Numbered from the stretch's first letter, positions 42,602-51,806 are shown. The stretch: DNA of 64,000 bases from Campylobacteraceae bacterium (GCA_027035765.1 JALVUD010000008.1:1-64000); one strand, 5' to 3'. The notes: generated from the sequence alone by a model not told the origin. Numbers and translations: made by a program.

Positions 42602-43939
42602 TCAGTCCTCTTTTCCAAAAACCCGTTCAAAAATTCTGTCGACATTTTTGGTGTAGTAGCTGTAATCGAAAGCCTCCCGGATCTGCCCTTCACTCAACTT
42701 GCTGCGCAGCTCTTCATCTGCGAGGAGGTACTGCAGGAAGAGGCTCTCCCCCTTCTCATTAACAGGAGGATTGCCCTGCTGGAGCGCCTCCCAGACCTTC
42801 ATGGCGTTGCGCTGGACGATCTTGTAGGCCTGCTCACGGCTCACACCCGCTTTGGGCAGTTCCAGCAGGATCCGCTGACTGAAGACCAGGCCGCCGGTGC
42901 GGTTGAGGTTTTTGAGCATGTTCTCGGGCATCACCGTCAGGTTGGCGATAACATTGTTGAAGCGGTGAAGCATAAAGTCCGAGGTGACGAAACTGTCGGG
43001 AAGCCAGAAGCGTTCGGTGGAGCTGTGGGAGATGTCCCGCTCGTGCCAGAGGGCGACATTCTCCATGGCAGGAATGACATAGGCCCGGATGATCCGGGCC
43101 AGGCCGGTGATGTTCTCCGTCAGGATCGGGTTGCGTTTGTGGGGCATAGCCGAAGAGCCCTTCTGCCCTTTGGCGAAATACTCCTCGGCTTCGTAGACCT
43201 CGGTCCGCTGCCAGTGGCGAACCTGGACGGCAAACTTTTCGATGGAGCTGGCCAGCAGTGCCAGCGCCGAGGCCAGCCGGGCATAGCGGTCCCGCTGGAT
43301 CACCTGATTGCTCACCGGGGCCGGCTTGAGGCCCAGCTCTTCACAGGCGATCTCTTCCAATTCCAGGGGGGCATGGGCGAAGTTACCCATGGCACCGCTG
43401 ATCTGACCCACGGCGATCACCTCCATGGTCTGCTCCAGGTTCTCCAGGTGCCGTCGCAGTTCGTCGTACCAGACCGCCAGGACGAGACCGAAAGTGATGG
43501 GTTCACCGTGAATTCCGTGGCTGCGCCCCACCATCAGGGTATATTTGTGCTCCATCGCCCGCTTTTTGACCGACTCCATCACCATCTTTACATCCTCGAT
43601 GATGAGCTCGAGAGAGTCTTTCATCTGGAGTGCCACAGCGGTATCGACCGTATCGGAACTGGTCATCCCGTAGTGGAACCAGCGGCTCTCCTCCCCCAGG
43701 CTCTCGGCGACACTGGTGGTAAAGGCGATGAGGTCGTGCCGGGTCTCAGCCTCGATCTCGTCGATACGTTCAACGGAGAAGGTAGCGTTATCGACGATCT
43801 TCCTGGCATCCTCGTCGGGGATCAGTCCCAGTTTGTTCCAAGCTTTGACCACCGCCTTCTCCACCTCCAGCCAGGCGGCATAGCGGGCGTGCTGCGTCCA
43901 TTTCTCTTTCATCTCTTTGCGTGCGTATCGTTCTACCAC
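42602..43939 (-). CDS. purB: Adenylosuccinate lyase
   Basis: PurB releases fumarate in two steps of purine synthesis. The 445-residue product starts MVERYARKEMKEKWTQHARY. It has TSSDTVDTAVALQM, HGIHGEPITFGL and the fumarase-superfamily signature GSSAMPHKRNPI. The homotetramer has three-part active sites. A stem with ATGGG / CCCAT lies just downstream (42568-42590) and may terminate it before nrdA. Confidence 0.96.
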   Translation of the reverse strand: MVERYARKEMKEKWTQHARYAAWLEVEKAVVKAWNKLGLIPDEDARKIVDNATFSVERIDEIEAETRHDLIAFTTSVAESLGEESRWFHYGMTSSDTVDTAVALQMKDSLELIIEDVKMVMESVKKRAMEHKYTLMVGRSHGIHGEPITFGLVLAVWYDELRRHLENLEQTMEVIAVGQISGAMGNFAHAPLELEEIACEELGLKPAPVSNQVIQRDRYARLASALALLASSIEKFAVQVRHWQRTEVYEAEEYFAKGQKGSSAMPHKRNPILTENITGLARIIRAYVIPAMENVALWHERDISHSSTERFWLPDSFVTSDFMLHRFNNVIANLTVMPENMLKNLNRTGGLVFSQRILLELPKAGVSREQAYKIVQRNAMKVWEALQQGNPPVNEKGESLFLQYLLADEELRSKLSEGQIREAFDYSYYTKNVDRIFERVFGKED

Positions 43940-44061
43940 TTACTTCCCTTTCATGGTGCAATATCAATATGTAAATCTATCCAAATAGACCAATAACCAA
44001 TACACCAATAACAAATAAAATTGGCTAATATTCTACTCAAATCCCCGTGAAGGAGTCCTGA

Positions 44062-45036
44062 TTGCCCTTTGTCCAACGCACCTTTTCCCTGGAAGAAGAA
44101 CAGCTGGCCTTCGTCTGGCTGATGCGAACCTTTGGTATCACCCAGGGGGAGGCCCAGCGGATCATCGACCGGGGACGTCTACTCTGCCACGGAGAGACCC
44201 TGCCGGATAAATCGGCCCGGATCTCCGGCAAAGTGGAGGTGGTCTATTTCGAACCCCAAAGCCGGGGCAATGCTCCGATCCTGACCACTCCCGATTTCTA
44301 TCTTTTCGACAAACCCAGCGGCGTACTGGTCCATCCCAAAAAGATGACGACCCCCTACTCCATGCTGGACGAGGTCCGCCATTTCGGTGGACAGCACGCC
44401 AATGCCGTTCACCGGATTGACAAAGAGACCTCCGGCCTGCTCCTGGCCAGCCACCATAAAGAGGCGGAGCGTTTCCTCAAAGGCGCCTTCGAACGCAAGG
44501 CGATCCAAAAGAGCTACCGGGCCTGGGTCCAGGGCAAAGTCGAAAAAGCCTTCAGCGTCGACGCCCCGATCCGCCTCAACGACAATTACGGTCCGACAAA
44601 ACATAAAGTCTTTATCCATCATCATGGGAAACGGGCCTATACCTCTTTTATGCCGTTACAATATGACGAGGAACTCGATGCCACCCTCCTGGAATGCATT
44701 CCCCATACCGGCCGCACCCACCAGATCCGCATCCATTTGTTTCACGTGAAACATCCCATTCTGGGCGATCCCATTTATGGAACAAGCTACGAAACAGCTG
44801 AAGCCTATCTGGAGGAGCGTCTAAGCCCCGAAGAGCGACAACGGCACACCGGAGCCGACCGGTTGATGCTCCACGCCTATTCGGTAGAGTTCGATTACAA
44901 ACAACACTGGAAACTCTTTAGCCGCAATGACTTTTCTCACGAAAAAACAGCGATTGCCCTACCCGGTAAGAGAGAATTCAATTTGACGAACGGATGGAAG
45001 ATAGAGAGCGAAAAGCCTGAAGAGGTTTTGTCATAG
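44062..45036 (+). CDS. RluA-family pseudouridine synthase
   Basis: The 324-residue product starts at TTG 44062 after GAAGGAG. An S4-like domain (about 20-70: FGITQGEAQRIIDRGRLLCH) precedes the catalytic domain. The active-site aspartate is in AVHRIDKETSGLLL. The C-terminal motif HTGRTHQIRIHLFHVKHPIL then GDPIYG is standard. RNA target is not clear (rRNA or tRNA). A perfect parS site lies within this gene at 44738-44753, fitting the codons of HLFHVKH. Confidence 0.93.
   Translation: MPFVQRTFSLEEEQLAFVWLMRTFGITQGEAQRIIDRGRLLCHGETLPDKSARISGKVEVVYFEPQSRGNAPILTTPDFYLFDKPSGVLVHPKKMTTPYSMLDEVRHFGGQHANAVHRIDKETSGLLLASHHKEAERFLKGAFERKAIQKSYRAWVQGKVEKAFSVDAPIRLNDNYGPTKHKVFIHHHGKRAYTSFMPLQYDEELDATLLECIPHTGRTHQIRIHLFHVKHPILGDPIYGTSYETAEAYLEERLSPEERQRHTGADRLMLHAYSVEFDYKQHWKLFSRNDFSHEKTAIALPGKREFNLTNGWKIESEKPEEVLS
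44738..44753. other. parS centromere-like site, copy 1
   Basis: The 16-base palindrome TGTTTCACGTGAAACA is identical to the ParB-binding consensus of chromosomal ParABS systems. It lies inside the RluA-family gene. A second identical copy is at 46761-46776. Confidence 0.85.
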
Positions 45037-45302
45037 ACAATGGTCATTTGTCACTGGCCATTGGTCATTGGGAGTTGGGCAAAAAACTTGCATTTATTAA
45101 CTCGGCGTGGTTTTTTGTACCAGGAGACAGAACTTATTACGGCAATGCAGGGCTAAAGCCCTGCCTCCAATGTTGGGATAATATCCACCGGAGCAATACT
45201 GGCTTATCCCACGCGGATTCTACTGCAACATTTAGACGGACAAAAAGTGCCCAAGGCACTCACCAGTAACCAATTACCAATAACCAATGACTACTTTATT
45301 TA
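45037..45302. repeat. Mosaic intergenic repeat flanked by inverted ggtcattgg-type runs
   Basis: The 266-base gap after the RluA-type gene starts with runs of GGTCATTtGTCACTGGCC words and ends with the complementary ACCAATTACCAATAACCAAT. An inner GCAGGGCT-aa-AGCCCTGC hairpin lies at 45147-45164. An open frame 45048-45269 runs through it and is not a gene. I see no other features in the gap. Confidence 0.65.
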
Positions 45303-45395
45303 TCACTCACTCCGAATCACCATAATGAACCCGATGACGCCTACAATCACCACACCACCGATAATAATATAGAGCGCCAGATCTACCGGTGTCAT
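45303..45395 (-). CDS. 30-residue single-helix membrane protein coupled to rlmN
   Basis: ATG 45395 overlaps the rlmN stop as ATGA and follows AAGGAGTGGG inside the rlmN 3' end. The product reads [20 protein letters not shown] then [10 protein letters not shown]. Residues 6-27 form one hydrophobic helix with [10 protein letters not shown] small-residue spacing, and the tail is charged. Coupling and a good ribosome site argue that it is expressed. Its role is unknown; no paralogue is seen in the window. Confidence 0.7.
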   Translation of the reverse strand: MTPVDLALYIIIGGVVIVGVIGFIMVIRSE

Positions 45396-46468
45396 CTTCC
45401 CACTCCTTCACTGAGTTTCTGTTCCCGCAACTGTCCGCAGGCGGCGGAGATATCCAGCCCTTTGGATTCGCGGATCGTACAAAGGACGCCTTTGCCCAGA
45501 AGATACTCCTGAAAACGGCGCATGTCCTCCGGTTCGGGACGCTGAAAATCGGTACCCGGATAGGGGTTGAAATAAATCAGGTTGACTTTGGCCTTGATAC
45601 CGTTGAGCAGTTTGACCAATTTTTTCGCCGCTGCGATGTCGTCGTTGACATCCTTGATGACAAGATATTCGAAGAGGACCTTTTTGCGCTGGTTGACAGG
45701 GAAATTCCGCACCGCCTCCATGATCGAAGCGATGTTATAGGCCTTGTTGATCGGCATGAGCTGTTGACGAAGCTCATCGTCTACCGCATGGAGACTGATC
45801 GCCAGGTTGATCCCCAGATCCATTTTGCCGAGTCTTTCGATTTTACTGCTCAATCCCGAGGTAGAGATGGTCTGGCGGTTGGGAGAGATGCTCATTCCGT
45901 CCATATCGGAAAAAATCTTTACCGCCTTGGCCACGTTGTCAAGGTTGTCCAGCGGCTCTCCCATTCCCATATAGACCAGGTTGACACGATGATTGGAAGG
46001 GATCGCCTGATCCTTGTAGATCTCTAAGACCTGATCCACGATCTCCCCGGCACTCAGGTTCCGAATGAATCCCCCTTTGGCCGTCAGGCAGAAGGCACAT
46101 CCCACCTTGCACCCGACCTGGGAGGAGATACAGACGGTATAGCGCCGGTGATGTTTGAGAGTGCCGTCTTCGTGATACTCGGCCTCTTTCATCAGCAATA
46201 GCACCGCTTCGACAGTGTGCCCGTCATGCAAACGGTATAGATATTTGATGCTGCCGTCCCGACTCTCCTGCTTTGAAACCATCTCCAGAGGATGAAGCTC
46301 ATACTGCTCCTCCAACTCCTGACGGAGCGTTTTGGGGAGATTGGCCATCTCCTCGAAACGGTGGGCATGTTTGTGATAGATCCAGTTGTAGATCTGTTTG
46401 GCGCGGAAAGAAGGCTGGATCTCTTTGGAGAGTTCCTCTTTTGTATAATCATGGATAATCTTTTTCAT
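45392..46468 (-). CDS. rlmN: 23S rRNA/tRNA adenine-C2 methyltransferase
   Basis: This radical-SAM enzyme methylates A2503 of 23S rRNA and A37 of some tRNAs. The 358-residue product shows the cluster motif Cys120-x3-Cys124-x2-Cys127 in [13 protein letters not shown], plus Cys113. The C-terminal catalytic cysteine lies near [13 protein letters not shown]-terminal accessory domain at about 1-90. It ends in the ribosome site and start of the 30-residue membrane protein. Confidence 0.95.
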   Translation of the reverse strand: MKKIIHDYTKEELSKEIQPSFRAKQIYNWIYHKHAHRFEEMANLPKTLRQELEEQYELHPLEMVSKQESRDGSIKYLYRLHDGHTVEAVLLLMKEAEYHEDGTLKHHRRYTVCISSQVGCKVGCAFCLTAKGGFIRNLSAGEIVDQVLEIYKDQAIPSNHRVNLVYMGMGEPLDNLDNVAKAVKIFSDMDGMSISPNRQTISTSGLSSKIERLGKMDLGINLAISLHAVDDELRQQLMPINKAYNIASIMEAVRNFPVNQRKKVLFEYLVIKDVNDDIAAAKKLVKLLNGIKAKVNLIYFNPYPGTDFQRPEPEDMRRFQEYLLGKGVLCTIRESKGLDISAACGQLREQKLSEGVGR

Positions 46469-46505
46469 TGCCTTTTGCCTATTTCTCTATTTTCTGCAAT
46501 TGAAT

Positions 46506-47039
46506 TCACTTCAATAGGCCTTTCTCTTTGAGATACTCTTCGAGTCGTTTCATCGCTTCCGGCTGATTCTTCAGAAAATCCTCGTGGGCCTTTTCGTCAC
46601 AGTAGTTGGTGACACAAAAAACTCCTCCGGCCGGGATGCCGAAAGTCTTGGCAACGGCCAGGACCGAAAAGAACTCCATGTTCTCCAGCTCCAACCGTCG
46701 GGAGAGAAAACGTTCGGCCATCTCCGGATCGGTCGTGATGTAGTTGGAGGTGTTGACGATTGTTTCACGTGAAACATCTTCGGCGGCAGAGACCACGTTG
46801 TTGATGGGGGTATAGGCACTGCCCAGTAGAAAGCCCTGCTCCACGTTGGCGGCTGTTTTGGATTCGACGATATCGAAGATCCCATGATTTCCATAACTTC
46901 CTGCCGTCCCGACAAAGAGGAGAAACTCGGGAGCCTCCATCGTCGCCAGACGGGTCAGATTGATCGCCGCCTCTACCATCCCTACTCCGATCGGCAGGGC
47001 AAATTCGAACTGTTCACTGTTTCCGGCACAGAGAAACAT
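46506..47039 (-). CDS. Nucleoside phosphorylase-family protein (MTA/SAH nucleosidase or purine phosphorylase)
   Basis: The 177-residue product has phosphorylase-superfamily marks: LPIGVGMVEAAINLTRLATM, FLLFVGTAGSYGN, then ELENMEFFSVLAVAKTFGIP, which matches the purine-binding E-M-E region. It is shorter than typical MTA/SAH nucleosidase (about 230), so the start or substrate may be unusual. A second perfect parS site overlaps it (46761-46776), coding DVSRET. It starts 2 bases after hisF. Confidence 0.8.
   Translation of the reverse strand: MFLCAGNSEQFEFALPIGVGMVEAAINLTRLATMEAPEFLLFVGTAGSYGNHGIFDIVESKTAANVEQGFLLGSAYTPINNVVSAAEDVSRETIVNTSNYITTDPEMAERFLSRRLELENMEFFSVLAVAKTFGIPAGGVFCVTNYCDEKAHEDFLKNQPEAMKRLEEYLKEKGLLK
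46761..46776. other. parS centromere-like site, copy 2
   Basis: An identical palindrome, TGTTTCACGTGAAACA, lies 2,023 bases from copy 1, inside the nucleoside phosphorylase-family gene. Chromosomal ParB binds such sites, usually near the replication origin. Confidence 0.85.
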
Positions 47040-47041
47040 CC

Positions 47042-47806
47042 CTACAACCTCACAGGAATATCACGGGATTTGAGATAGCGTTTCAGATCCATGATGTCGA
47101 TCTCCCGGAAATGGAAGATACTGGCTGCCAGTGCAGCATCGGCCTTCCCGATCGTAAAGGCCTCCTCGATATGCTGCATCGTCCCGGCACCGCCGCTGGC
47201 GATGATGGGGATGGGCGCCACTTCACCGATACGGCGGTTGAGCTCGTTGTCGAAGCCCGCTTTGGTACCGTCGGCATCCATGGAGGTCACCAACAGCTCC
47301 CCCGCCCCCCGGTTGTAGGCTTCCCTCGCCCACTCGACGGCGTCGATACCCGTGTCCTGCCGTCCCCCATGGGTAAAGATATTCCAGCGTCCCTCCCCCA
47401 CCCGCTTGGCATCGATGGCTACGACGATGCACTGGGAGCCGAAGCGTTTGGCCCCCTCTTCGATGAAAGTGGGACGCTTGATAGCGGCGGAGTTGACGCT
47501 GACTTTGTCACACCCCGCATCCAATAGGCGGTAGATATCCTCCAGCTCCCGAATCCCCCCGCCGACAGTCAGAGGAATAAAGACCTCCTTGGCCACCTGC
47601 CGGACCACCTCGACCATTGTCCCCCGCTCTTCATGCGTCGCCGTAATATCGAGAAAGGTAATCTCATCCGCCCCCTCTTCGTTGTAACGTCGAGCCACCT
47701 CGACAGGATCTCCCGCATCCCGGAGGTTGACGAAGTTCACCCCCTTGACCACCCGGCCGGCATTGACATCGAGGCATGGTATAATCCGTTTGGCAAAAGT
47801 TTCCAT
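47042..47806 (-). CDS. hisF: Imidazole glycerol phosphate synthase, cyclase subunit
   Basis: HisF works with HisH in histidine biosynthesis. The 254-residue (beta-alpha)8 barrel shows catalytic Asp13 in IIPCLDV and Asp132 in VVAIDAKR. Phosphate loops are [13 protein letters not shown] and [12 protein letters not shown]. The rest of the his pathway is not here. TATAAT (minus, 47839-47844) lies before it, and divergent rsmA starts 91 bases away. Confidence 0.96.
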   Translation of the reverse strand: METFAKRIIPCLDVNAGRVVKGVNFVNLRDAGDPVEVARRYNEEGADEITFLDITATHEERGTMVEVVRQVAKEVFIPLTVGGGIRELEDIYRLLDAGCDKVSVNSAAIKRPTFIEEGAKRFGSQCIVVAIDAKRVGEGRWNIFTHGGRQDTGIDAVEWAREAYNRGAGELLVTSMDADGTKAGFDNELNRRIGEVAPIPIIASGGAGTMQHIEEAFTIGKADAALAASIFHFREIDIMDLKRYLKSRDIPVRL

Positions 47807-47897
47807 TCCTGTTTCTGAATCCTTACAAAGTTTATGCGATTATATCGAAAGTGGAAAACTGTGGATCGGATTGCTATTTGAGTAGAAAAAGAGTATA

Positions 47898-48746
47898 ATG
47901 AAAAACTATAGGCCCAACGCTTCCGAGATCGCCGATAAGAGATTCGGACAGAACTTCCTGGAAGACGAAAGCGTTGTGGAGCAAATCATCCAAGCGATGC
48001 CCGATGACGATCTGCCGGTGGTGGAGATCGGGCCTGGCTTAGGTGATTTAACCAAAAAGCTCGTCCAAGTTCGCCGGGTGACGGCGTACGAGGTAGACAA
48101 ACGGTTGTGCGACTATCTGGGAAAAACCTTTTCCCGGGAGATCGCCGACGGCAGACTCCGTCTGGAGTGCGGAGATGTTCTGGAACGATGGAGCGGCGGC
48201 AGCCTGTGTGACCGGCCCTATAGGCTGGTGGCCAACCTGCCCTACTACATCGCGACCACGATCATCCTGAAAGCGCTGCGGGACCCCCATTGTCGATCCA
48301 CACTCACAATGGTACAGAAGGAGGTCGCCGAGAAGTTCGCCGCCCGTGAGGGGGATCGGAACTTCTCGGCCCTCTCAGTCCTGGCCCAAAGTGCCGGCGA
48401 GGCGGCCATCCGCCTCCTGGTACCGCCGGCAGCCTTCAATCCGCCCCCCAAGGTCGATTCGGCCGTGCTGGAGATCCGCAAGGAGCACACCCTGGACGAC
48501 GAGGCCTTCGAAGCCTTTCTCAAAGCCGCTTTCCGGCAGCCGAGGAAGACCCTGATGAAGAACCTCTCCGCCCTCTACCCCAAAGCTGTCCTCGAGCCCC
48601 TTTTCGAAAAGCTGGGGCTTCAGCGGACCCTGCGGCCCCATCAGGTCGGGACGACGCTTTATCATCGAATCTATCAAGCATTGACAAAGGAACCCGACCA
48701 TGGAAAAGAATCAGAATCAATCCACGGAGAACCAAACCCGGAATAA
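47898..48746 (+). CDS. rsmA: 16S rRNA dimethyladenosine transferase
   Basis: RsmA (KsgA) dimethylates A1518 and A1519 of 16S rRNA. The 282-residue product has RFGQNFLEDESVV, the SAM loop VVEIGPGLGDLT and the catalytic N-L-P-Y in VANLPYYIAT. The C-terminal helical domain has FRQPRKTLMKNL. AAAGAG precedes the start. It overlaps rnj by 47 bases. Its start sits next to a TATAAT-like stretch, but that box would transcribe from inside the gene. Confidence 0.95.
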   Translation: MKNYRPNASEIADKRFGQNFLEDESVVEQIIQAMPDDDLPVVEIGPGLGDLTKKLVQVRRVTAYEVDKRLCDYLGKTFSREIADGRLRLECGDVLERWSGGSLCDRPYRLVANLPYYIATTIILKALRDPHCRSTLTMVQKEVAEKFAAREGDRNFSALSVLAQSAGEAAIRLLVPPAAFNPPPKVDSAVLEIRKEHTLDDEAFEAFLKAAFRQPRKTLMKNLSALYPKAVLEPLFEKLGLQRTLRPHQVGTTLYHRIYQALTKEPDHGKESESIHGEPNPE

Positions 48747-50760
48747 CAACAACCGGAACCGTCGCCGCCCCAATCCCTTCCGTAACAACAAAAAAGCGGA
48801 AGGCGCAGCCGAAACCGGCGGCAGCGAGCGCAAAGAGGGCAATTCCCAGAACGGGAATCGCCAACAGAACAACAGCGGAAACCGCAATGAGAATCGCCGT
48901 GGCGGCAACAGCAACAACAAGAACCGCAACCAGGGCAACCGCTCCCAGGGACAGAACCGCAGCAGCGGCGGACGGGGACGCGGCGGACGCCGTCCCAAGA
49001 TCGACACCACCGTCCCCGCCGATATGAAAGCGGCGATCCTGGAGAACGAGCGGGTCCAGCAGGAGCGGATGAATCCCTGGAAGCAGCTGGATCTCAGTGC
49101 CAAAGGCAAACTCCGTTTTACCCCCCTGGGGGGCCTGGGTGAGATCGGCGGCAATATCGCCGTTTTGGAGACCGAAAAAGACGCCATCATCATCGATGTA
49201 GGGATGAGTTTCCCCGACGAGACGATGCACGGTGTGGACATCCTGGTCCCCGATTTCAGCTATCTGCACGCCATCAAGGACAAAATCCGGGGAATCGTCA
49301 TCACCCACGCCCACGAAGACCACATCGGAGCCGTCCCCTATCTCTTCAAAGAGCTCAAATTCCCGATCTACGGCACACCCCTGGCCCTGGCGATGATCGG
49401 CAACAAGTTCGACGAGCACGGTCTGCAGGCAGACAAAAAGTATTTCAACTACATCGTCAAACGCAAAATCTATGAGATCGGCGAATTCAAGGTGGAGTTC
49501 ATGCATATGACCCACTCCATCATCGACGCCTGCTCTCTGGCGATTCAGACTCCCATCGGGACGCTGATCCATACGGCGGACTTCAAGATCGACCATACCC
49601 CCATCGACGGCTATACCGCCGATCTGCACCGCTTCGCCCATTACGGAGCCCAGGGGGTGCTCTGCCTCTTCTCCGACTCCACCAACAGCCACAACCCCGG
49701 CTTCACCAAAAGTGAAGCGGTCGTGGGCAAAACCTTCGACAACCTCTTCGAAATGGCCAAAGGGCGGGTGATCATGTCCACCTTCTCCTCCAATGCCCAC
49801 CGGATCTTCCAGGCGATCGAGCGGGGCGTGAGACACGGTCGCAAGATCTGTGTCATCGGCCGTTCCATGGAGCGCAACATCGAGACGGTCCGCCGTCTGG
49901 GCTACATCGACGTGGATGACAAACACTTCATCGAAGCCCATGAAGTGAACAAATACAAGGACAGCGAAATCCTCGTCGTCACCACCGGCAGCCAGGGAGA
50001 GACCATGGCCGCTCTCTCAAGGATGGCCACCGACGAGCACCGCCATATCAAGCTCAAGCCCACCGACACCGTCATCATCTCCGCCAGCGCCATCCCCGGC
50101 AACGAAGCCAGCGTCTCCAAGCTGCTGAACCTGCTCCTCAAGGCCGGCGTCACCGTCCGCTACAAAGAGTGCAGCGACATCCATGTCTCCGGACACGCCT
50201 CCCAGGAGGAGCAGAAGCTGATCCTGCGCCTGGTTCAGCCCAAGTTCTTCCTCCCGGTCCACGGGGAATACAACCATATTGCCGCCCACGCCCGCACCGC
50301 TGTCAGCTGCGGCGTCGACGAGCGCAACATCCTGCTGATGAGCGACGGCGACCAGGTGGAGATCACCCCCAAATATCTCAAAAAAGTCAAAACGGTCAAA
50401 GCGGGCAAACGCTACATCGACAACCAGAACAACAAAGAGATCTACGCCGATGTGGTGGACGATCGTCAGAAACTCTCCACCGAGGGAATCGTCAACATCG
50501 TCGCCCAGATCTCCACCCAGAGCGGAAAACTGGTGGATAAACCTGTCGTAACCTCCCACGGGCTGGTCCCTGACCGGGAGGACAAGCAGTTCGCCAAGGA
50601 TATCGAGCAGCTGCTGGAGAGCTATCTGATCAACTCCCCCATCGAAAAATCGGCCAATCCCAAGGTGATCGAGGATGACATCCGCGGTGCCGTCCGCAAA
50701 CATATCCTCAAACGCTACAAAAAATATCCCATCATCATCCCCACGGTCTTCCTGGTCTGA
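48700..50760 (+). CDS. rnj: Ribonuclease J with a basic N-terminal extension
   Basis: RNase J is a metallo-beta-lactamase ribonuclease with 5'-exo and endo activity and is central to mRNA turnover in Campylobacterota. The 686-residue product has HxHxDH at 203-208 (ITHAHEDHIGA) and the beta-CASP region FSSNAHRIFQAIERGVR. Residues 1-100 are Asn/Arg/Gly-rich and probably disordered, longer than Bacillus RNase J and similar in kind to the H. pylori extension that helps bind partners. It starts inside rsmA. Confidence 0.95.
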   Translation: MEKNQNQSTENQTRNNNNRNRRRPNPFRNNKKAEGAAETGGSERKEGNSQNGNRQQNNSGNRNENRRGGNSNNKNRNQGNRSQGQNRSSGGRGRGGRRPKIDTTVPADMKAAILENERVQQERMNPWKQLDLSAKGKLRFTPLGGLGEIGGNIAVLETEKDAIIIDVGMSFPDETMHGVDILVPDFSYLHAIKDKIRGIVITHAHEDHIGAVPYLFKELKFPIYGTPLALAMIGNKFDEHGLQADKKYFNYIVKRKIYEIGEFKVEFMHMTHSIIDACSLAIQTPIGTLIHTADFKIDHTPIDGYTADLHRFAHYGAQGVLCLFSDSTNSHNPGFTKSEAVVGKTFDNLFEMAKGRVIMSTFSSNAHRIFQAIERGVRHGRKICVIGRSMERNIETVRRLGYIDVDDKHFIEAHEVNKYKDSEILVVTTGSQGETMAALSRMATDEHRHIKLKPTDTVIISASAIPGNEASVSKLLNLLLKAGVTVRYKECSDIHVSGHASQEEQKLILRLVQPKFFLPVHGEYNHIAAHARTAVSCGVDERNILLMSDGDQVEITPKYLKKVKTVKAGKRYIDNQNNKEIYADVVDDRQKLSTEGIVNIVAQISTQSGKLVDKPVVTSHGLVPDREDKQFAKDIEQLLESYLINSPIEKSANPKVIEDDIRGAVRKHILKRYKKYPIIIPTVFLV

Positions 50761-50794
50761 ACCAGTCAGACCGGGGAGTGTCACACCTCCCCTG

Positions 50795-50803
50795 TGATAT
50801 AAT
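50795..50803 (+). promoter_or_regulatory. Extended -10 immediately upstream of kdsD
   Basis: TGATATAAT ends 8 bases before ATG 50811, so transcription would begin at or next to the start codon. There is no purine-rich ribosome site in CGTCTCC, so a leaderless mRNA is possible. Confidence 0.6.
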
Positions 50804-50810
50804 CGTCTCC

Positions 50811-51806
50811 ATGAATTCCAAGAATCCGAACTCCCAATCCCTTGTCGAAAGTGCCCGTGAAACGTTACGGATCGAAGCCGAGGCGCTGCTGGCGGCCGAA
50901 AAAAAGATCGACGAACGCTTTGCTGAGGCGGTCGAGAGCATCTACGGGCTGCGGGGCAAGCTGATCGTCACCGGGATCGGAAAATCGGGACTGGTCGGTG
51001 CCAAAATCGCCGCCACACTGGCCAGTACCGGTACCTCCAGCTTCTTCCTGCACCCCAGTGAAGCCCTGCATGGCGACCTGGGGATGATCGGTCCCGAAGA
51101 CGGCGTTCTGGCTATCAGCTATAGCGGAGAGAGCGAGGAGCTCTCCAATATCCTGCCCCATATCCGACGTTTCGGGATCCCGCTGCTGGCTATGACGGCC
51201 AGCCTCGGCTCCACCCTGGCCCGTTATGCCGATACGGTGCTCGATATCTCTGTAGCAAGAGAGGCCTGCCCTCTGGGTGCCGCTCCCACCTCCAGTACGA
51301 CGCTGACCATGGCCATGGGGGATGCCCTGGCTGTCGCCTTGATGAAAAAACGGGATTTTCGTCGCGAAGATTTTGCCTCCTTCCATCCCGGCGGTTCGCT
51401 GGGGCGCCGTCTCTTCGTCAAGGTGGAGGATCTGATGCGGCGGGAGAATCTGCCGATCGTGGAGGCCCAGACGCCCCTTAAAGAGGCGATCGTCGTCATG
51501 AGCGAGGGGAAGCTCGGCAACGTCCTCGTCACGCACGACGGACGCCTGGAGGCGATCATGAGCGACGGAGATCTCCGCCGGGCCCTGATGAAAGAGGGTT
51601 TTGAGATGGAGCGACCGGTCATCGACTACGCGACCCCTCATCCGAAAGTCATCCGGGATGCTTCCCTGCTGGCCAGCGATGCCCTGGCGATGATCGAAGA
51701 GGCCAAAGTTCAGCTGCTCCCGGTCTTGGGAGACTCCGACCGGATTCAGGGGGTCATTCATCTCCACGATCTGGTCAGTGCCGGTATCAAGTCCGACCGA
51801 AGCTGA
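50811..51806 (+). CDS. kdsD: D-arabinose 5-phosphate isomerase
   Basis: This enzyme makes arabinose 5-phosphate for Kdo in lipopolysaccharide. From ATG 50811 the product has 331 residues: an SIS domain (TGIGKSGLVGAKIAATLAST, SYSGESEELSNI) at about 35-170, and two CBS domains at about 200-325 (ALREAIV-like, SDGDLRRAL). The upstream start at 50778 would add residues that overlap the promoter-like box. The name kpsF is used for capsule-linked copies; no capsule genes are here. Confidence 0.92.
   Translation: MNSKNPNSQSLVESARETLRIEAEALLAAEKKIDERFAEAVESIYGLRGKLIVTGIGKSGLVGAKIAATLASTGTSSFFLHPSEALHGDLGMIGPEDGVLAISYSGESEELSNILPHIRRFGIPLLAMTASLGSTLARYADTVLDISVAREACPLGAAPTSSTTLTMAMGDALAVALMKKRDFRREDFASFHPGGSLGRRLFVKVEDLMRRENLPIVEAQTPLKEAIVVMSEGKLGNVLVTHDGRLEAIMSDGDLRRALMKEGFEMERPVIDYATPHPKVIRDASLLASDALAMIEEAKVQLLPVLGDSDRIQGVIHLHDLVSAGIKSDRS

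Noticed and set aside
45048-45269. 73-codon plus-strand frame in the repeat spacer
   Set aside because: It consists of repeat words and a hairpin, with no ribosome site and no protein-like pattern.
45037-45302. CRISPR array
   Set aside because: The repeat words are short, degenerate and without regular spacers; no cas genes are in the window.
47890-47905. TATAAT overlapping the rsmA start codon as its promoter
   Set aside because: Transcription would begin inside the gene; the box is more likely coincidental A/T sequence around AAAGAGTATAATG.
48520-49941. 473-codon minus-strand frame opposite rsmA and rnj
   Set aside because: It crosses two well-identified plus-strand genes and its repetitive Ala/Val region mirrors the Asn/Arg repeats of RNase J.
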